Source: Pseudomonas sp. Irchel 3H7
Lineage (GTDB): Bacteria; Pseudomonadota; Gammaproteobacteria; Pseudomonadales; Pseudomonadaceae
NCBI RefSeq assembly: GCF_900187605.1
Contig: NZ_FYEA01000008.1
Location: forward strand, 248,001 to 312,000
Length of the DNA stretch: 64,000 bases
Direction: 5' to 3'
Positions 56,801-63,562 of this stretch are shown in pieces. A program made the translations under genes and the position numbers. How positions within the stretch are numbered: the first letter of the stretch is position 1; each line of letters begins with the position of its first letter. The notes under the pieces were generated by a model. That model had not been told where the DNA came from. It saw nothing but the letters and a program-made list of their open reading frames with translations, and did no database searches.

Positions 56801-58130
56801 GATGCTGGTCATAGAGATATGTCCACAAATCCGCGTTCTCGGCCCAATGACCATCGCCTTCGTGACGCAAAAGTGAGGCGCCCAGGTAAGGATCAGGATC
56901 GGGCTGCATTTCCGTATGCTTGGGTGGCAGCTCCTGGATCGCGATAAACGGGTAAGCCGGGGTAATGACCTCGATGATCCTGCGCCACGGCGACCAAAGC
57001 AGATCAGTTGATGCATCGTCAGCCTCCTGTACGAACTGGCTGAAGTAATAGGGGCGCTTGGCATAAGGCAAAAACTGGCTGAAAAACCGCTGATAGGGTG
57101 TCGGCTCGGCACTCTGTGCCTGTTGTGCATCGCGAGTGGTAAACAGGCGCTTGAACGTTTCGTCGGCTTGCTGGCCGGAGTAGCGCTTCAGCGGATGCTC
57201 GGGATCATTGGGCACATAGAGAATCGTTGCATCGAACGACCGGCGCTTTTCAGCGATCGTGAAGGCGACGCAGCCCACCAGCCTTTCCCCCATCAGGCCC
57301 AAGTCATGAAACCAGACGGGTTTGCCTCGCACCCTTGGATGTTTTTCACCATCGACGACGGAAAGAATCATGGCGTGATCTTCTGGCTGAATATCCCCGG
57401 CCAACAACGCGCGTTCGGCCGCCGCCCTCAGGGCGGCCTTTTGACTGGCAATGAAATGCTCGCGCAACAGCGTTTCTGCCGCAGTGTCCACCGGGTGGAA
57501 AAAAGCCTTGAGATAGGCCTGGTATTTCGCCCCGATGTCCAGGTCGCGGCACAGGCTCAGAAACCCTCTGACCGAGACGTTAACGGGCACTGGCGTGTAA
57601 ATGCCGGGAGTAGTGGTCTCTACGATGAAACCGGAACTGCGGTGAAAGGCACCGTACTTGCACTCCTGACTTTCGAAGTTGTGCAGAGCCGCCTGCAGCA
57701 GCGGCAACTTCAAGACCTCGAAAGAACCGATTTCCGCTTGAAAGATCCCCATGACCAAAGGACGCTTGAGGCATAACAAGGTCTTATCGACGTCGACATC
57801 CACCTGATGGCGACTTTTCAACGCTTCAAGCAGTAAAGGCCGGGCAAACGCGTCGATGTCTTTGAAGCTGGACAGGGTGTTGTCCAATTGCACCTGCGCC
57901 GTGACACTGCTCTTGAAACTGGCATCCAGAATCTGGCGTTGTTGAGATGACGCGCGCGCGTACCAGTCTGGCATCACCGTCCCCGCGCGCTTGATCGCCG
58001 TCCTTCTCGGCTCGCTGGCATCGATCAGCCATTGCGGTACTGCGGCTTCCAGGAACTGCGCGTGGAAACTGTCCGTGGCTTGAGGTCTGGCTGGCCCGTT
58101 GTCTTGGGCAGTAAGGGAATTGGGGGACAT
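50892..58130 (-). CDS. Giant LRR protein with C-terminal NEL-type E3 ubiquitin ligase domain
   Basis: 2,412 residues. I chose ATG 58130, with AGGAGCG upstream. The N-terminal 1-560 resembles the dermonecrotic-toxin-like region of pseudomonad effectors (AVPQWLIDASEPRR; SFKDIDAFARPLLLEAL), with hydrophobic helices at about 465-550 that could insert into membranes. Leucine-rich repeats occur in three blocks (about 1190-1340, 1520-1680, 1860-2020; e.g. LTELDLSNNNLL, LRRLDLGYNIL). The end (about 2040-2412) matches the IpaH/SspH novel E3 ligase domain, with catalytic Cys2188 in GTCPDGRTLTFSEMEVRVAV (CxD motif). Such ligases ubiquitinate eukaryotic host proteins. No secretion signal or chaperone gene is visible nearby. 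Confidence 0.85.
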   Translation of the reverse strand: MSPNSLTAQDNGPARPQATDSFHAQFLEAAVPQWLIDASEPRRTAIKRAGTVMPDWYARASSQQRQILDASFKSSVTAQVQLDNTLSSFKDIDAFARPLLLEALKSRHQVDVDVDKTLLCLKRPLVMGIFQAEIGSFEVLKLPLLQAALHNFESQECKYGAFHRSSGFIVETTTPGIYTPVPVNVSVRGFLSLCRDLDIGAKYQAYLKAFFHPVDTAAETLLREHFIASQKAALRAAAERALLAGDIQPEDHAMILSVVDGEKHPRVRGKPVWFHDLGLMGERLVGCVAFTIAEKRRSFDATILYVPNDPEHPLKRYSGQQADETFKRLFTTRDAQQAQSAEPTPYQRFFSQFLPYAKRPYYFSQFVQEADDASTDLLWSPWRRIIEVITPAYPFIAIQELPPKHTEMQPDPDPYLGASLLRHEGDGHWAENADLWTYLYDQHRDRVLADARSHAVPTADVNIKARDAKLAALLQVGLLGLNMVSMFVPVLGEVMMVIMAGQLLYETFEGVKEWSEGDKHAAKAHLVDVAENLALIAVMAGAGAGFNRLAAVKPEPVIEDLHPVTLPNGETRLWKSDLSGYEHPVTLSDSTGPNDLGQHAIDGKTYIRQGDKFYEQFFDPSTSQWRLRHPTEPNAYQPVLGHNGRGAWRHTLERPMSWDTLTLLRRMGHVTEGLSDEALLMLTQISGVSDNTLRKMHLDHLPPPPEWLDAMRLFKADASAGQVIEQLSGAARIDDRYLYALTLVTEMPRWPLGRALEVFEAAELSGPSIRYGAAKQPPWVVPRPVIQLSRAQVLNGEMPARILAALDENEITYLLGRDAARLHSARADALRKQLAGFANTRQPAIFASLYDGTEPLDARVSLLQRECPGLSEAAAQDVLDHATAAQLARMDTTGRSPLKMLEEARWHARQGRQTRAFIGLRSANLATADSRRLALHALRQLPGWPSTLRLELREGSTTGALLDSLGETTAPDKRYLVKNGAFFLAFNERGELLNHVSGAGDNFYNSIMYALPDDARAAIGLPQVSDSHELQRKIIEYAHIHRREAAQLLAPPLKGFKPPTRVSATLKGYYASGRGASLHSSVAASVTELYPSPQQADAFLRQQRGRTDRQIFTELGTRRREWEALNATLDQWQAGPTGSQAGQHQWSFSQALREAWRNGPLAEHSAEAARLSLVCETPLPVITTRFPHVRELSVTGSGITDANADAFIALFPNVTRLTLGDLGPSYGQLPARPQPLTSLPEAVSRLSGLTHLRFSTYAPELAESFTHRLSALTSLQTLRIDYSGFDSTTLHALDLSPLSGLRALQVNAPYALRQWPAYVERLEQLERLDLTRTSIDTLPDALYSGHERLWAGLSLDWSKLSRAAFRRAFEYVKNYSGPFGHLVDLEQMVSEYCRAELDFMAVMPNFSDPLPQRFNEVWTTPEARLLAIDQLRVEHDEIFAQFYAPSQQGGLRNPALRWQWATGRSAGVLRALKSSWNGALRQRYGVRADLSTFALPESGLSLGGLASLEKILTLPSLPAGSFPHVSTLRLGLLDVPVEQARGFIRGFSGAEILDVSGNAFTELPFTASELPALTELDLSNNNLLVTPPVQAQFNDLTRIEVLNLGHNPLNTLDVRAMTGLQALNLRSTKLQSWPTGAESLPLLSWLDLRDNEIASLSPQALAHPDALIKANLTGNVFSAEGETALNTALRRIEQAKGLGHGALTRFAEEPVPAQFPPAETGWSLADLLLPVPERGAVIADKAGRLAHLRRLTPSMTPERARLLLRKLREAGRSDVQIDAQISQWQQASEGLIRQLNDWLYTREVRTGRRHITAQNRSFAALRICEAWLEGLTPGAAGEAMELRLQGLQTGDLPSLDAPLAGVTTLNLRGVGISEHGSDGFLNAFADLSTLIISGNDLANLPGAVRRMRELEQLEMQHCNLSSGASVYPLLSHNRLRRLDLGYNILQTFNPPGFGVLETLDLRYNALNDWPAGVLQARYLRRLDLRSNNIAHLPETLFDGNHSRLVAGTDLSGNDDLSLSALQQLRYFSRVNASSHVLGISRGQIDGMIHAQLFGADVSPLAEQPIAGNGGVVEGEDGAVAGHDPHAAVLPAENIFDPANDIAPRALNPWLEGASPQLAEVRRGVWARLAQEPGHERFFQLIRLLRDTRDYRLVQADLTRRVWDVMDAASENTELRELLFQSAESHGTCPDGRTLTFSEMEVRVAVYRALREIPPNRLMLRGRALLRLSRQLFRLERVETLAEAAGQGHDRAEIRLRYRISLTSGWGDGVDLPGQPAYMLYGTPISDQMLAQSRASILEAERTDALLVSMASRDYWNEYLHERYPQETNAIDRAVAEQRHQSLSELEDRQSNGEIDKEHYNLELAELSRTIDALRVQKVVELTRREINDLRSLADESERPGTLSAKPGPSWRS

Positions 58131-58299
58131 ACATCGCTCCTGTAAATGGAGCGACAGCACACCATCTCTGCCCCGCTGTACTGCGATACATAGTTATTGG
58201 CGATCGGTATCAGTTGTAACAAGTCATCTGAATCAAAAGACCGAGGCACCGCTGGCACCTTTGACTATGCTTCAAATGCACGATTTCGAAGGGGGATTT

Positions 58300-58518
58300 A
58301 TGGACGATCCAATCGACAACAAACCACCGACCTTCTGGCAGATGCTGCACAGTGTGATGGCGGCGGCGTTCGGGGTGCAGAGCGGCAAGAACCGGGCAAG
58401 GGACTTCACCCATGGCAAGCCCAGCCATTTCGTGGTGCTGGGCATTCTGTTCACGGCGGTGTTTGCGTTGACACTATTTGCCATCGTCAAACTGGTGCTG
58501 CATTTCGCCGGGGTCTGA
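58300..58518 (+). CDS. DUF2970 family small membrane protein
   Basis: 72 residues: PPTFWQMLHSVMAAAFGVQS at the front and one C-terminal membrane helix (about 46-70). Length and motifs match DUF2970, a conserved proteobacterial family of unknown function. The ATG at 58300 follows GAAGGGGGA; longer frames are not supported. It is divergent from the NEL-type gene and convergent with the binding-protein gene, five bases apart. Confidence 0.85.
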   Translation: MDDPIDNKPPTFWQMLHSVMAAAFGVQSGKNRARDFTHGKPSHFVVLGILFTAVFALTLFAIVKLVLHFAGV

Positions 58519-58523
58519 CGTGA

Positions 58524-59597
58524 TCAGCGCATCAGGGTCTGCAAGGTGAACGGGTAGCGATACGACACCGGTTGCCCCTTGGCCGAGAGCTTGCGGAAAT
58601 TCACGCCGTAGTTCGGCGACTTGCCCATGGCCAGCATTTGCCGGGCATGCGATTTGTCGATCAATTGCAACAAGGGAATCTGCCGGTCACGGCCGCCGTA
58701 GTGATTCAAATCGACGCCCTGCTCAACGTCATGCAACTCGACCAACGCCCAGCCACCCAAGGTGAAATGTCCACCGACCAGTGCGCTCAGGCGCCCGTCA
58801 ACCAGCGCCTGCAAGGCCGCCGGTGAGGTGTTGACCGCACTGAACAAGGCATTTTTGCCGGCGACTTTGCCGGTCTCGGCGTACGCGCGCATCGCGCCGA
58901 AAGCCATTTCATCATTGGCCGACCACACCAGCGACACCTTCGGGTAACGGGCGAACAGCTGTTTGGCCTGCTCATAGGCGCGTTCCTGGTTCCAGCCGCT
59001 GTAGACCAATTGCCGCAGACGCATCTGAGGGTGTTCGGCCAGCGCCCGTTGCATGCCACGCTCGCGCAATTGCGCCGAGGGGGTGACTTTCAGCCCGGAG
59101 AACGCCAACACTTCAATCGGTTCGGCAGCGGGCGTCGGCGGGTGCAGGCGGATCAGTTCCTTCATCATCAGGTAACCGCCCTCCTCGTCGTTCGGCACCA
59201 GACTGCCGATGCGGTCATTCCGTTCGCCGACCAGCGCTTGCTGGTCAGGTGTCAGTGCCGCGTTGACCATAAACAGCTTCACGCCGCTGTTCTCGGCCAG
59301 ACGCAAAATTTGCGGGGCGACGTATTGTTCGTTGACGAACACCAGGTACTCGGGACGATTCGGCCCCTGCAACGCGACACGCGCCTGAGCCAGGGTCAGT
59401 TCGGGCTGGCGTTGGGAGTAGAGAATCTGCAGATCGATGCCCAGATCATGGGCGGCCGCCTGCATGAATTGCGAATAGCTGACCCAGAAGGCTTCCTGCG
59501 TCGAACCCGGATTCAAAAACAGCACAGACTCTGCCCGCGCGCCGATCTGGAACAGCGCGACGAACAACAGAAGACTGATTTGCAAAAGCTTGAACAT
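58524..59597 (-). CDS. Orphan periplasmic sugar-type binding protein
   Basis: 357 residues with a signal peptide (about 1-22; MFKLLQISLLLFVALFQIGA). Mature part of the periplasmic type I fold: SVLFLNPGSTQEAFWVSYSQ, later VSLVWSANDEMAFGAMRAYAETG and LVGGHFTLGGWALVELHD. These are LacI/ribose-binding-like. No permease or ATPase adjoins, so it may serve a distant transporter or a sensor kinase. Substrate unknown. Confidence 0.82.
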   Translation of the reverse strand: MFKLLQISLLLFVALFQIGARAESVLFLNPGSTQEAFWVSYSQFMQAAAHDLGIDLQILYSQRQPELTLAQARVALQGPNRPEYLVFVNEQYVAPQILRLAENSGVKLFMVNAALTPDQQALVGERNDRIGSLVPNDEEGGYLMMKELIRLHPPTPAAEPIEVLAFSGLKVTPSAQLRERGMQRALAEHPQMRLRQLVYSGWNQERAYEQAKQLFARYPKVSLVWSANDEMAFGAMRAYAETGKVAGKNALFSAVNTSPAALQALVDGRLSALVGGHFTLGGWALVELHDVEQGVDLNHYGGRDRQIPLLQLIDKSHARQMLAMGKSPNYGVNFRKLSAKGQPVSYRYPFTLQTLMR

Positions 59598-59667
59598 GAA
59601 GCATCCGGGCCCAAGGAAAAATGGCCGCGCATTATAGCCCTCGTTCCACCGGCTATTGATGCCTGAT

Positions 59668-59700
59668 CCCGCTTTTGTCCGACAATTTGTCGGAAGCGGG
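59668..59700 (-). terminator. Hairpin downstream of the 37-residue membrane protein gene
   Basis: Outer stem CCCGCTT/AAGCGGG with inner CCGAC/GTCGG, 15 bases beyond the small gene's stop on the minus strand. It probably ends that transcript; the T-run is weak. Confidence 0.5.
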
Positions 59701-59714
59701 CCCGGATGGGTCGT

Positions 59715-59828
59715 TTACTGATGGCTGACCCAGAATACCGCTGTTCCTACCACGAGAATGATCAGGAACAAAATGGCCCACGCATCGACACTGCTGTCGC
59801 TTTTTCTTGCCTTGGTCGGATTGCTCAT
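59715..59828 (-). CDS. Small single-helix membrane protein, 37 residues
   Basis: Too short for usual gene callers. ATG at 59828 preceded by AAGAGGCG at good spacing, stop TAA at 59715. A polar, basic N-terminus (MSNPTKARKSDSSVDAW) leads into one membrane helix (about 17-34; AILFLIILVVGTAVFWV), ending SHQ. The ribosome-binding site, charge layout (basic side inward) and following hairpin support a real gene. Function unknown; small membrane proteins often bind a larger partner. It stands alone, divergent from cysI. Confidence 0.7.
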   Translation of the reverse strand: MSNPTKARKSDSSVDAWAILFLIILVVGTAVFWVSHQ

Positions 59829-60121
59829 TGCATCGCCTCTTGTCGGTTTTATCGGTGATTGCAGAAAGACTCGACCACAGTTAAGACGATGATTGTCCGC
59901 ACGACAAATGTGGATTAGTTGACAGCGATTCTCGTTAGGCGATTTGGTTCTTTACATATACTCAAACATCACTTTTGCGCATAACTGCAAACGGGTATAT
60001 TGCCCCGGCTCCGTTAGGGAGTGCGCGGCCGTGCGCGCAGAATTGCAGAGGCACAATCGGACTCCGGCAAGCGAAAACGCAGTGCTACTCCGAATGGCCC
60101 AAGCCTGAGAACAGGACTTAT

Positions 60122-61780
60122 ATGTACGTATACGACGAGTACGATCAGCGGATCATCGAGGACCGCGTCAAGCAGTTCCGTGATCAGACCCGACGCTATC
60201 TGGCAGGTGAGCTGAGCGAAGAAGAATTCCGCCCCCTGCGCCTGCAAAATGGCCTGTACATCCAGCGCTTCGCGCCGATGTTGCGTGTGGCGGTGCCTTA
60301 CGGCCAGCTGACTTCGCGTCAGACGCGCATGATGGCCAAGATTGCCCGCGACTACGACAAGGGCTACGCCCACATCAGTACGCGGCAGAACGTGCAGTTC
60401 AACTGGCCGGCGGTGGAAGACATCCCGGACATTCTGGCTGAACTGGCCACCGTGCAGATGCACGCGATCCAGACCAGCGGCAACTGCCTGCGCAACGTCA
60501 CCACTGACCAGTTCGCCGGTGTCGCTGCCGACGAAGTGATCGACCCGCGCCCATGGTGCGAAATCGTCCGTCAGTGGACTACATTCCACCCGGAATTCGC
60601 CTACCTGCCGCGCAAATTCAAGATCGCCGTCAACGGTTCGACCGCTGACCGTGCGGCCATTGAAGTCCACGACATCGGTCTTGAGCCGGTGCACAACGCC
60701 GCCGGCGAACTGGGTTTCCGCGTGCTGGTCGGCGGTGGCCTTGGTCGTACGCCAGTCGTTGGCGCGTTCATCAACGAGTTCCTGCCATGGCAGGACCTGT
60801 TGAGCTACCTCGACGCCATCCTGCGTGTCTACAACCGCTACGGCCGTCGCGACAACAAATACAAGGCGCGGATCAAGATCCTCGTCAAGGCACTCACGCC
60901 TGAAGTGTTCGCACAGAAAGTCGATGCGGAAATGGAACACCTGCGCGGTGGCCAGACCACACTGACCGACGCTGAACTGCAGCGCGTGGCCAAGCACTTC
61001 GTCGACCCGGACTACAAGGCGCTGGACAACCAGACTGCGCAACTGGCCGAGCTGGACAAAGAGCATCCGGGTTTCGCCCGCTGGCGTACCCGCAACACCC
61101 TGGCGCACAAAAAGCCGGGTTATGTCGCCGTGACCCTGTCGCTGAAGCCGACCGGCGTTGCCCCGGGCGACATCACTGACAAGCAGCTCGATGCCGTCGC
61201 CGATCTGGCCGACCGCTACAGCTTCGGTCAGCTGCGCACCTCGCACGAGCAGAACATCATTCTTGCCGACGTCGAGCAAAGCCAACTGTTCACTCTCTGG
61301 GGCGAACTGCGTGAAGGCGGTTTCGCTACGCCGAACATCGGCCTGCTGACCGACATCATCTGCTGCCCTGGCGGTGATTTCTGCTCGCTGGCCAACGCCA
61401 AGTCGATCCCGATTGCCGAGTCGATCCAGCGCCGCTTCGACGACCTCGACTACCTGTTCGACATCGGCGAGCTGGACCTGAACATCTCCGGTTGCATGAA
61501 CGCCTGCGGTCACCACCACGTCGGCCACATCGGCATTCTCGGCGTCGACAAGAAAGGCGAAGAGTTCTACCAGGTCTCCCTCGGCGGCAGCGCCAGCCGT
61601 GATGCGAGCCTGGGCAAGATCCTTGGCCCGTCCTTCGCTCAGGAAGCCATGCCGGACGTGATCTCGAAGCTGATCGACGTGTACGTTGAACAACGTACCG
61701 AAGACGAGCGCTTCATCGACACCTACCAGCGTATTGGCATCGACCTCTTCAAGGAACGCGTCTATGCAGCGAATCATTAA
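60122..61780 (+). CDS. cysI: Sulfite reductase, siroheme/[4Fe-4S] subunit
   Basis: Reduces sulfite to sulfide in assimilation. 552 residues with two ferredoxin-like half domains. Early blocks are SRQTRMMAKIARDYDKGYAH and ISTRQNVQFNWP. Cluster ligands are Cys415-x5-Cys421 (CPGGDFC) and Cys458-x3-Cys462 (CMNAC), with the siroheme sharing the last Cys. I chose the ATG at 60122 (MYVYDEYDQRIIEDRVKQFR); the longer frame covers the leader. A TATACT box at 59957 may be its -10. The DUF934 gene overlaps its end by 17 bases. In pseudomonads this form is named CysI. Confidence 0.94.
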   Translation: MYVYDEYDQRIIEDRVKQFRDQTRRYLAGELSEEEFRPLRLQNGLYIQRFAPMLRVAVPYGQLTSRQTRMMAKIARDYDKGYAHISTRQNVQFNWPAVEDIPDILAELATVQMHAIQTSGNCLRNVTTDQFAGVAADEVIDPRPWCEIVRQWTTFHPEFAYLPRKFKIAVNGSTADRAAIEVHDIGLEPVHNAAGELGFRVLVGGGLGRTPVVGAFINEFLPWQDLLSYLDAILRVYNRYGRRDNKYKARIKILVKALTPEVFAQKVDAEMEHLRGGQTTLTDAELQRVAKHFVDPDYKALDNQTAQLAELDKEHPGFARWRTRNTLAHKKPGYVAVTLSLKPTGVAPGDITDKQLDAVADLADRYSFGQLRTSHEQNIILADVEQSQLFTLWGELREGGFATPNIGLLTDIICCPGGDFCSLANAKSIPIAESIQRRFDDLDYLFDIGELDLNISGCMNACGHHHVGHIGILGVDKKGEEFYQVSLGGSASRDASLGKILGPSFAQEAMPDVISKLIDVYVEQRTEDERFIDTYQRIGIDLFKERVYAANH

Positions 61781-62258
61781 GAACAACGAGGTCGTCGACG
61801 AAACCTGGCACTTGCTGCCCAAGGATTTCAACATCGACGAGATCAGTAACTGCGACGATCTGATCGTTCCGCTGCAACTGTGGCGCGAACACAGCCGCAT
61901 GCTCAAGGCTCGCGACGGCGGTCTGGGTGTATGGCTGGACGCCGACGAAGAAGCCGAAGAAATCGGTGAAGACGTTGCCGAGTTCCAGGTGATTGCCCTG
62001 AACTTCCCGGCGTTCACTGACGGCCGCAACTACTCCAACGCCCGCCTGCTGCGTGACCGTTACGGTTTCAAAGGTGAACTGCGGGCGATTGGCGACGTGC
62101 TGCGCGATCAGCTGTTCTACATGCACCGCTGTGGTTTCGACGCCTTTGCCGTGCGTGCGGACAAAGATCCGTACGAAGCCCTGGAAGGTCTCAAGGACTT
62201 TTCGGTGACCTACCAGGCTGCCACCGACGAGCCGCTGCCGCTGTTCCGTCGCCGCTAA
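61764..62258 (+). CDS. DUF934 protein, partner of sulfite reductase
   Basis: 164 residues, DUF934 family: MQRIIKNNEVVDETWHLLPK at the start, later ALNFPAFTDGRNYSNARLLRDRY and FKGELRAIGDVLRDQL. It is almost always encoded next to cysI in proteobacteria and is thought to help sulfite reduction, possibly in electron delivery, but no biochemical role is proven. Its ATG lies 17 bases inside cysI, so translation is coupled. A strong terminator follows. Confidence 0.9.
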   Translation: MQRIIKNNEVVDETWHLLPKDFNIDEISNCDDLIVPLQLWREHSRMLKARDGGLGVWLDADEEAEEIGEDVAEFQVIALNFPAFTDGRNYSNARLLRDRYGFKGELRAIGDVLRDQLFYMHRCGFDAFAVRADKDPYEALEGLKDFSVTYQAATDEPLPLFRRR

Positions 62259-62279
62259 GTCTTCTGGTTTAGCGCGGAC

Positions 62280-62313
62280 AAAAAAACGCCGGTCATGTGA
62301 CCGGCGTTTTTTT
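62280..62313. terminator. Bidirectional rho-independent terminator
   Basis: Perfect stem AACGCCGGTCA/TGACCGGCGTT with a 2-base loop, A-run before and T-run after, between the convergent DUF934 and sohB genes. Confidence 0.95.
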
Positions 62314-62326
62314 ATGCCTGCTCGAT

Positions 62327-63358
62327 TTACCAGAAACGCTGCTGGGTCAGGCGACTCCACCAGCTCAACAGTACGCGATCAACCGAACCGCTGGCGGCCA
62401 TGCCAATGCGCTCTTGCAGGCTTTTGCGCTCGGCATAGTGCAGGTGATAGACCTCGGCCTTTTTCGCTCGGTCTGCGAGGTATTCATCGCTGGTCTTGAG
62501 CTCATCGACCAATTGTTTATCCAGTGCTGCGACGCCGAGCCAGACTTCACCAGTGGCGACATCGTCGATCGCCAGTTGTGGACGGTAGCGGGCGACGAAG
62601 TTCTTGAACAACTGATGAGTGATGTCGAGGTCTTCCTGGAACTTCTCCCGGCCCTTCTCGGTGTTTTCGCCAAACACGGTCAGAGTGCGCTTGTACTCAC
62701 CGGCGGTGAGGACTTCAAAGTCGATGTCGTGTTTCTTCAGCAAGCGGTTGACGTTGGGCAACTGCGCAACCACACCAATCGAGCCGAGAATCGCGAACGG
62801 CGCGCTGATGATCTTCTCGCCGATGCACGCCATCATGTAACCGCCGCTGGCCGCGACCTTGTCGATGCACACGGTCAACGGCACGCCGGCTTCACGGATA
62901 CGCGCCAGTTGCGAGGACGCCAGACCGTAGCTGTGAACCATGCCGCCACCGCTTTCCAGACGCAGAACCACTTCATCTTTGGGTGTGGCGAGGGTCAGCA
63001 GTGCAGTGATTTCATGGCGCAGGCTTTCGGTGGCCGAGGCCTTGATGTCGCCGTCAAAATCCAGCACGAACACCCGTGACTTGGTCTCGGGCTTGCTCTT
63101 CTTCTTTTTCTCGCTTTTCTCCGATTTGGCCTCGCCCTTGCGCAGGGCCTTGAGCTGATCCTTGTCGAGCAAGGTCTGCTCCAGGCGTTCGCGCAGGCCC
63201 TTGTAGAAATCATTGAGTTTGCTGACCTGCAACTGACCGGCCGATTTGCGCCGGCCCTTGCTGCGCAATGCAGCAAAACTGGCCAGCACCACCAGAATGG
63301 CGATCACCAGGGTGACGGTCTTGGCCAGGAAGCTGGCGTATTCGGTGAAAAACTCCAC
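62327..63358 (-). CDS. sohB: Inner-membrane serine protease SohB (family S49)
   Basis: 343 residues. One N-terminal membrane helix (about 10-30) is followed by a Lys-rich linker (KSEKKKKSKPETK), then the S49 domain with nucleophile Ser171 (VAASGGYMMA) and general-base Lys223 (AGEYKRTLT). SohB is a signal-peptide-peptidase-like protease of the envelope; natural substrates are poorly known. Length is near that of E. coli SohB. Single gene. Confidence 0.95.
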   Translation of the reverse strand: MEFFTEYASFLAKTVTLVIAILVVLASFAALRSKGRRKSAGQLQVSKLNDFYKGLRERLEQTLLDKDQLKALRKGEAKSEKSEKKKKSKPETKSRVFVLDFDGDIKASATESLRHEITALLTLATPKDEVVLRLESGGGMVHSYGLASSQLARIREAGVPLTVCIDKVAASGGYMMACIGEKIISAPFAILGSIGVVAQLPNVNRLLKKHDIDFEVLTAGEYKRTLTVFGENTEKGREKFQEDLDITHQLFKNFVARYRPQLAIDDVATGEVWLGVAALDKQLVDELKTSDEYLADRAKKAEVYHLHYAERKSLQERIGMAASGSVDRVLLSWWSRLTQQRFW

Positions 63359-63562
63359 AGAGACTCCTTAAACGATGCGCGGATTTCAGACACACGCGGG
63401 ATGGCTCCAGCATACCCATGCGCCGGCTTGTCGGCCAGCCGTGAAACCTCTGGCAACACCCCTGTAACGAGCATTTCAAACAAGCGTATGTTTTTTCATT
63501 GACAGCTACCCGTCATCCTCATAACCTCGCCACAACCTTCAACGTACCGGGATGACGCGGAC

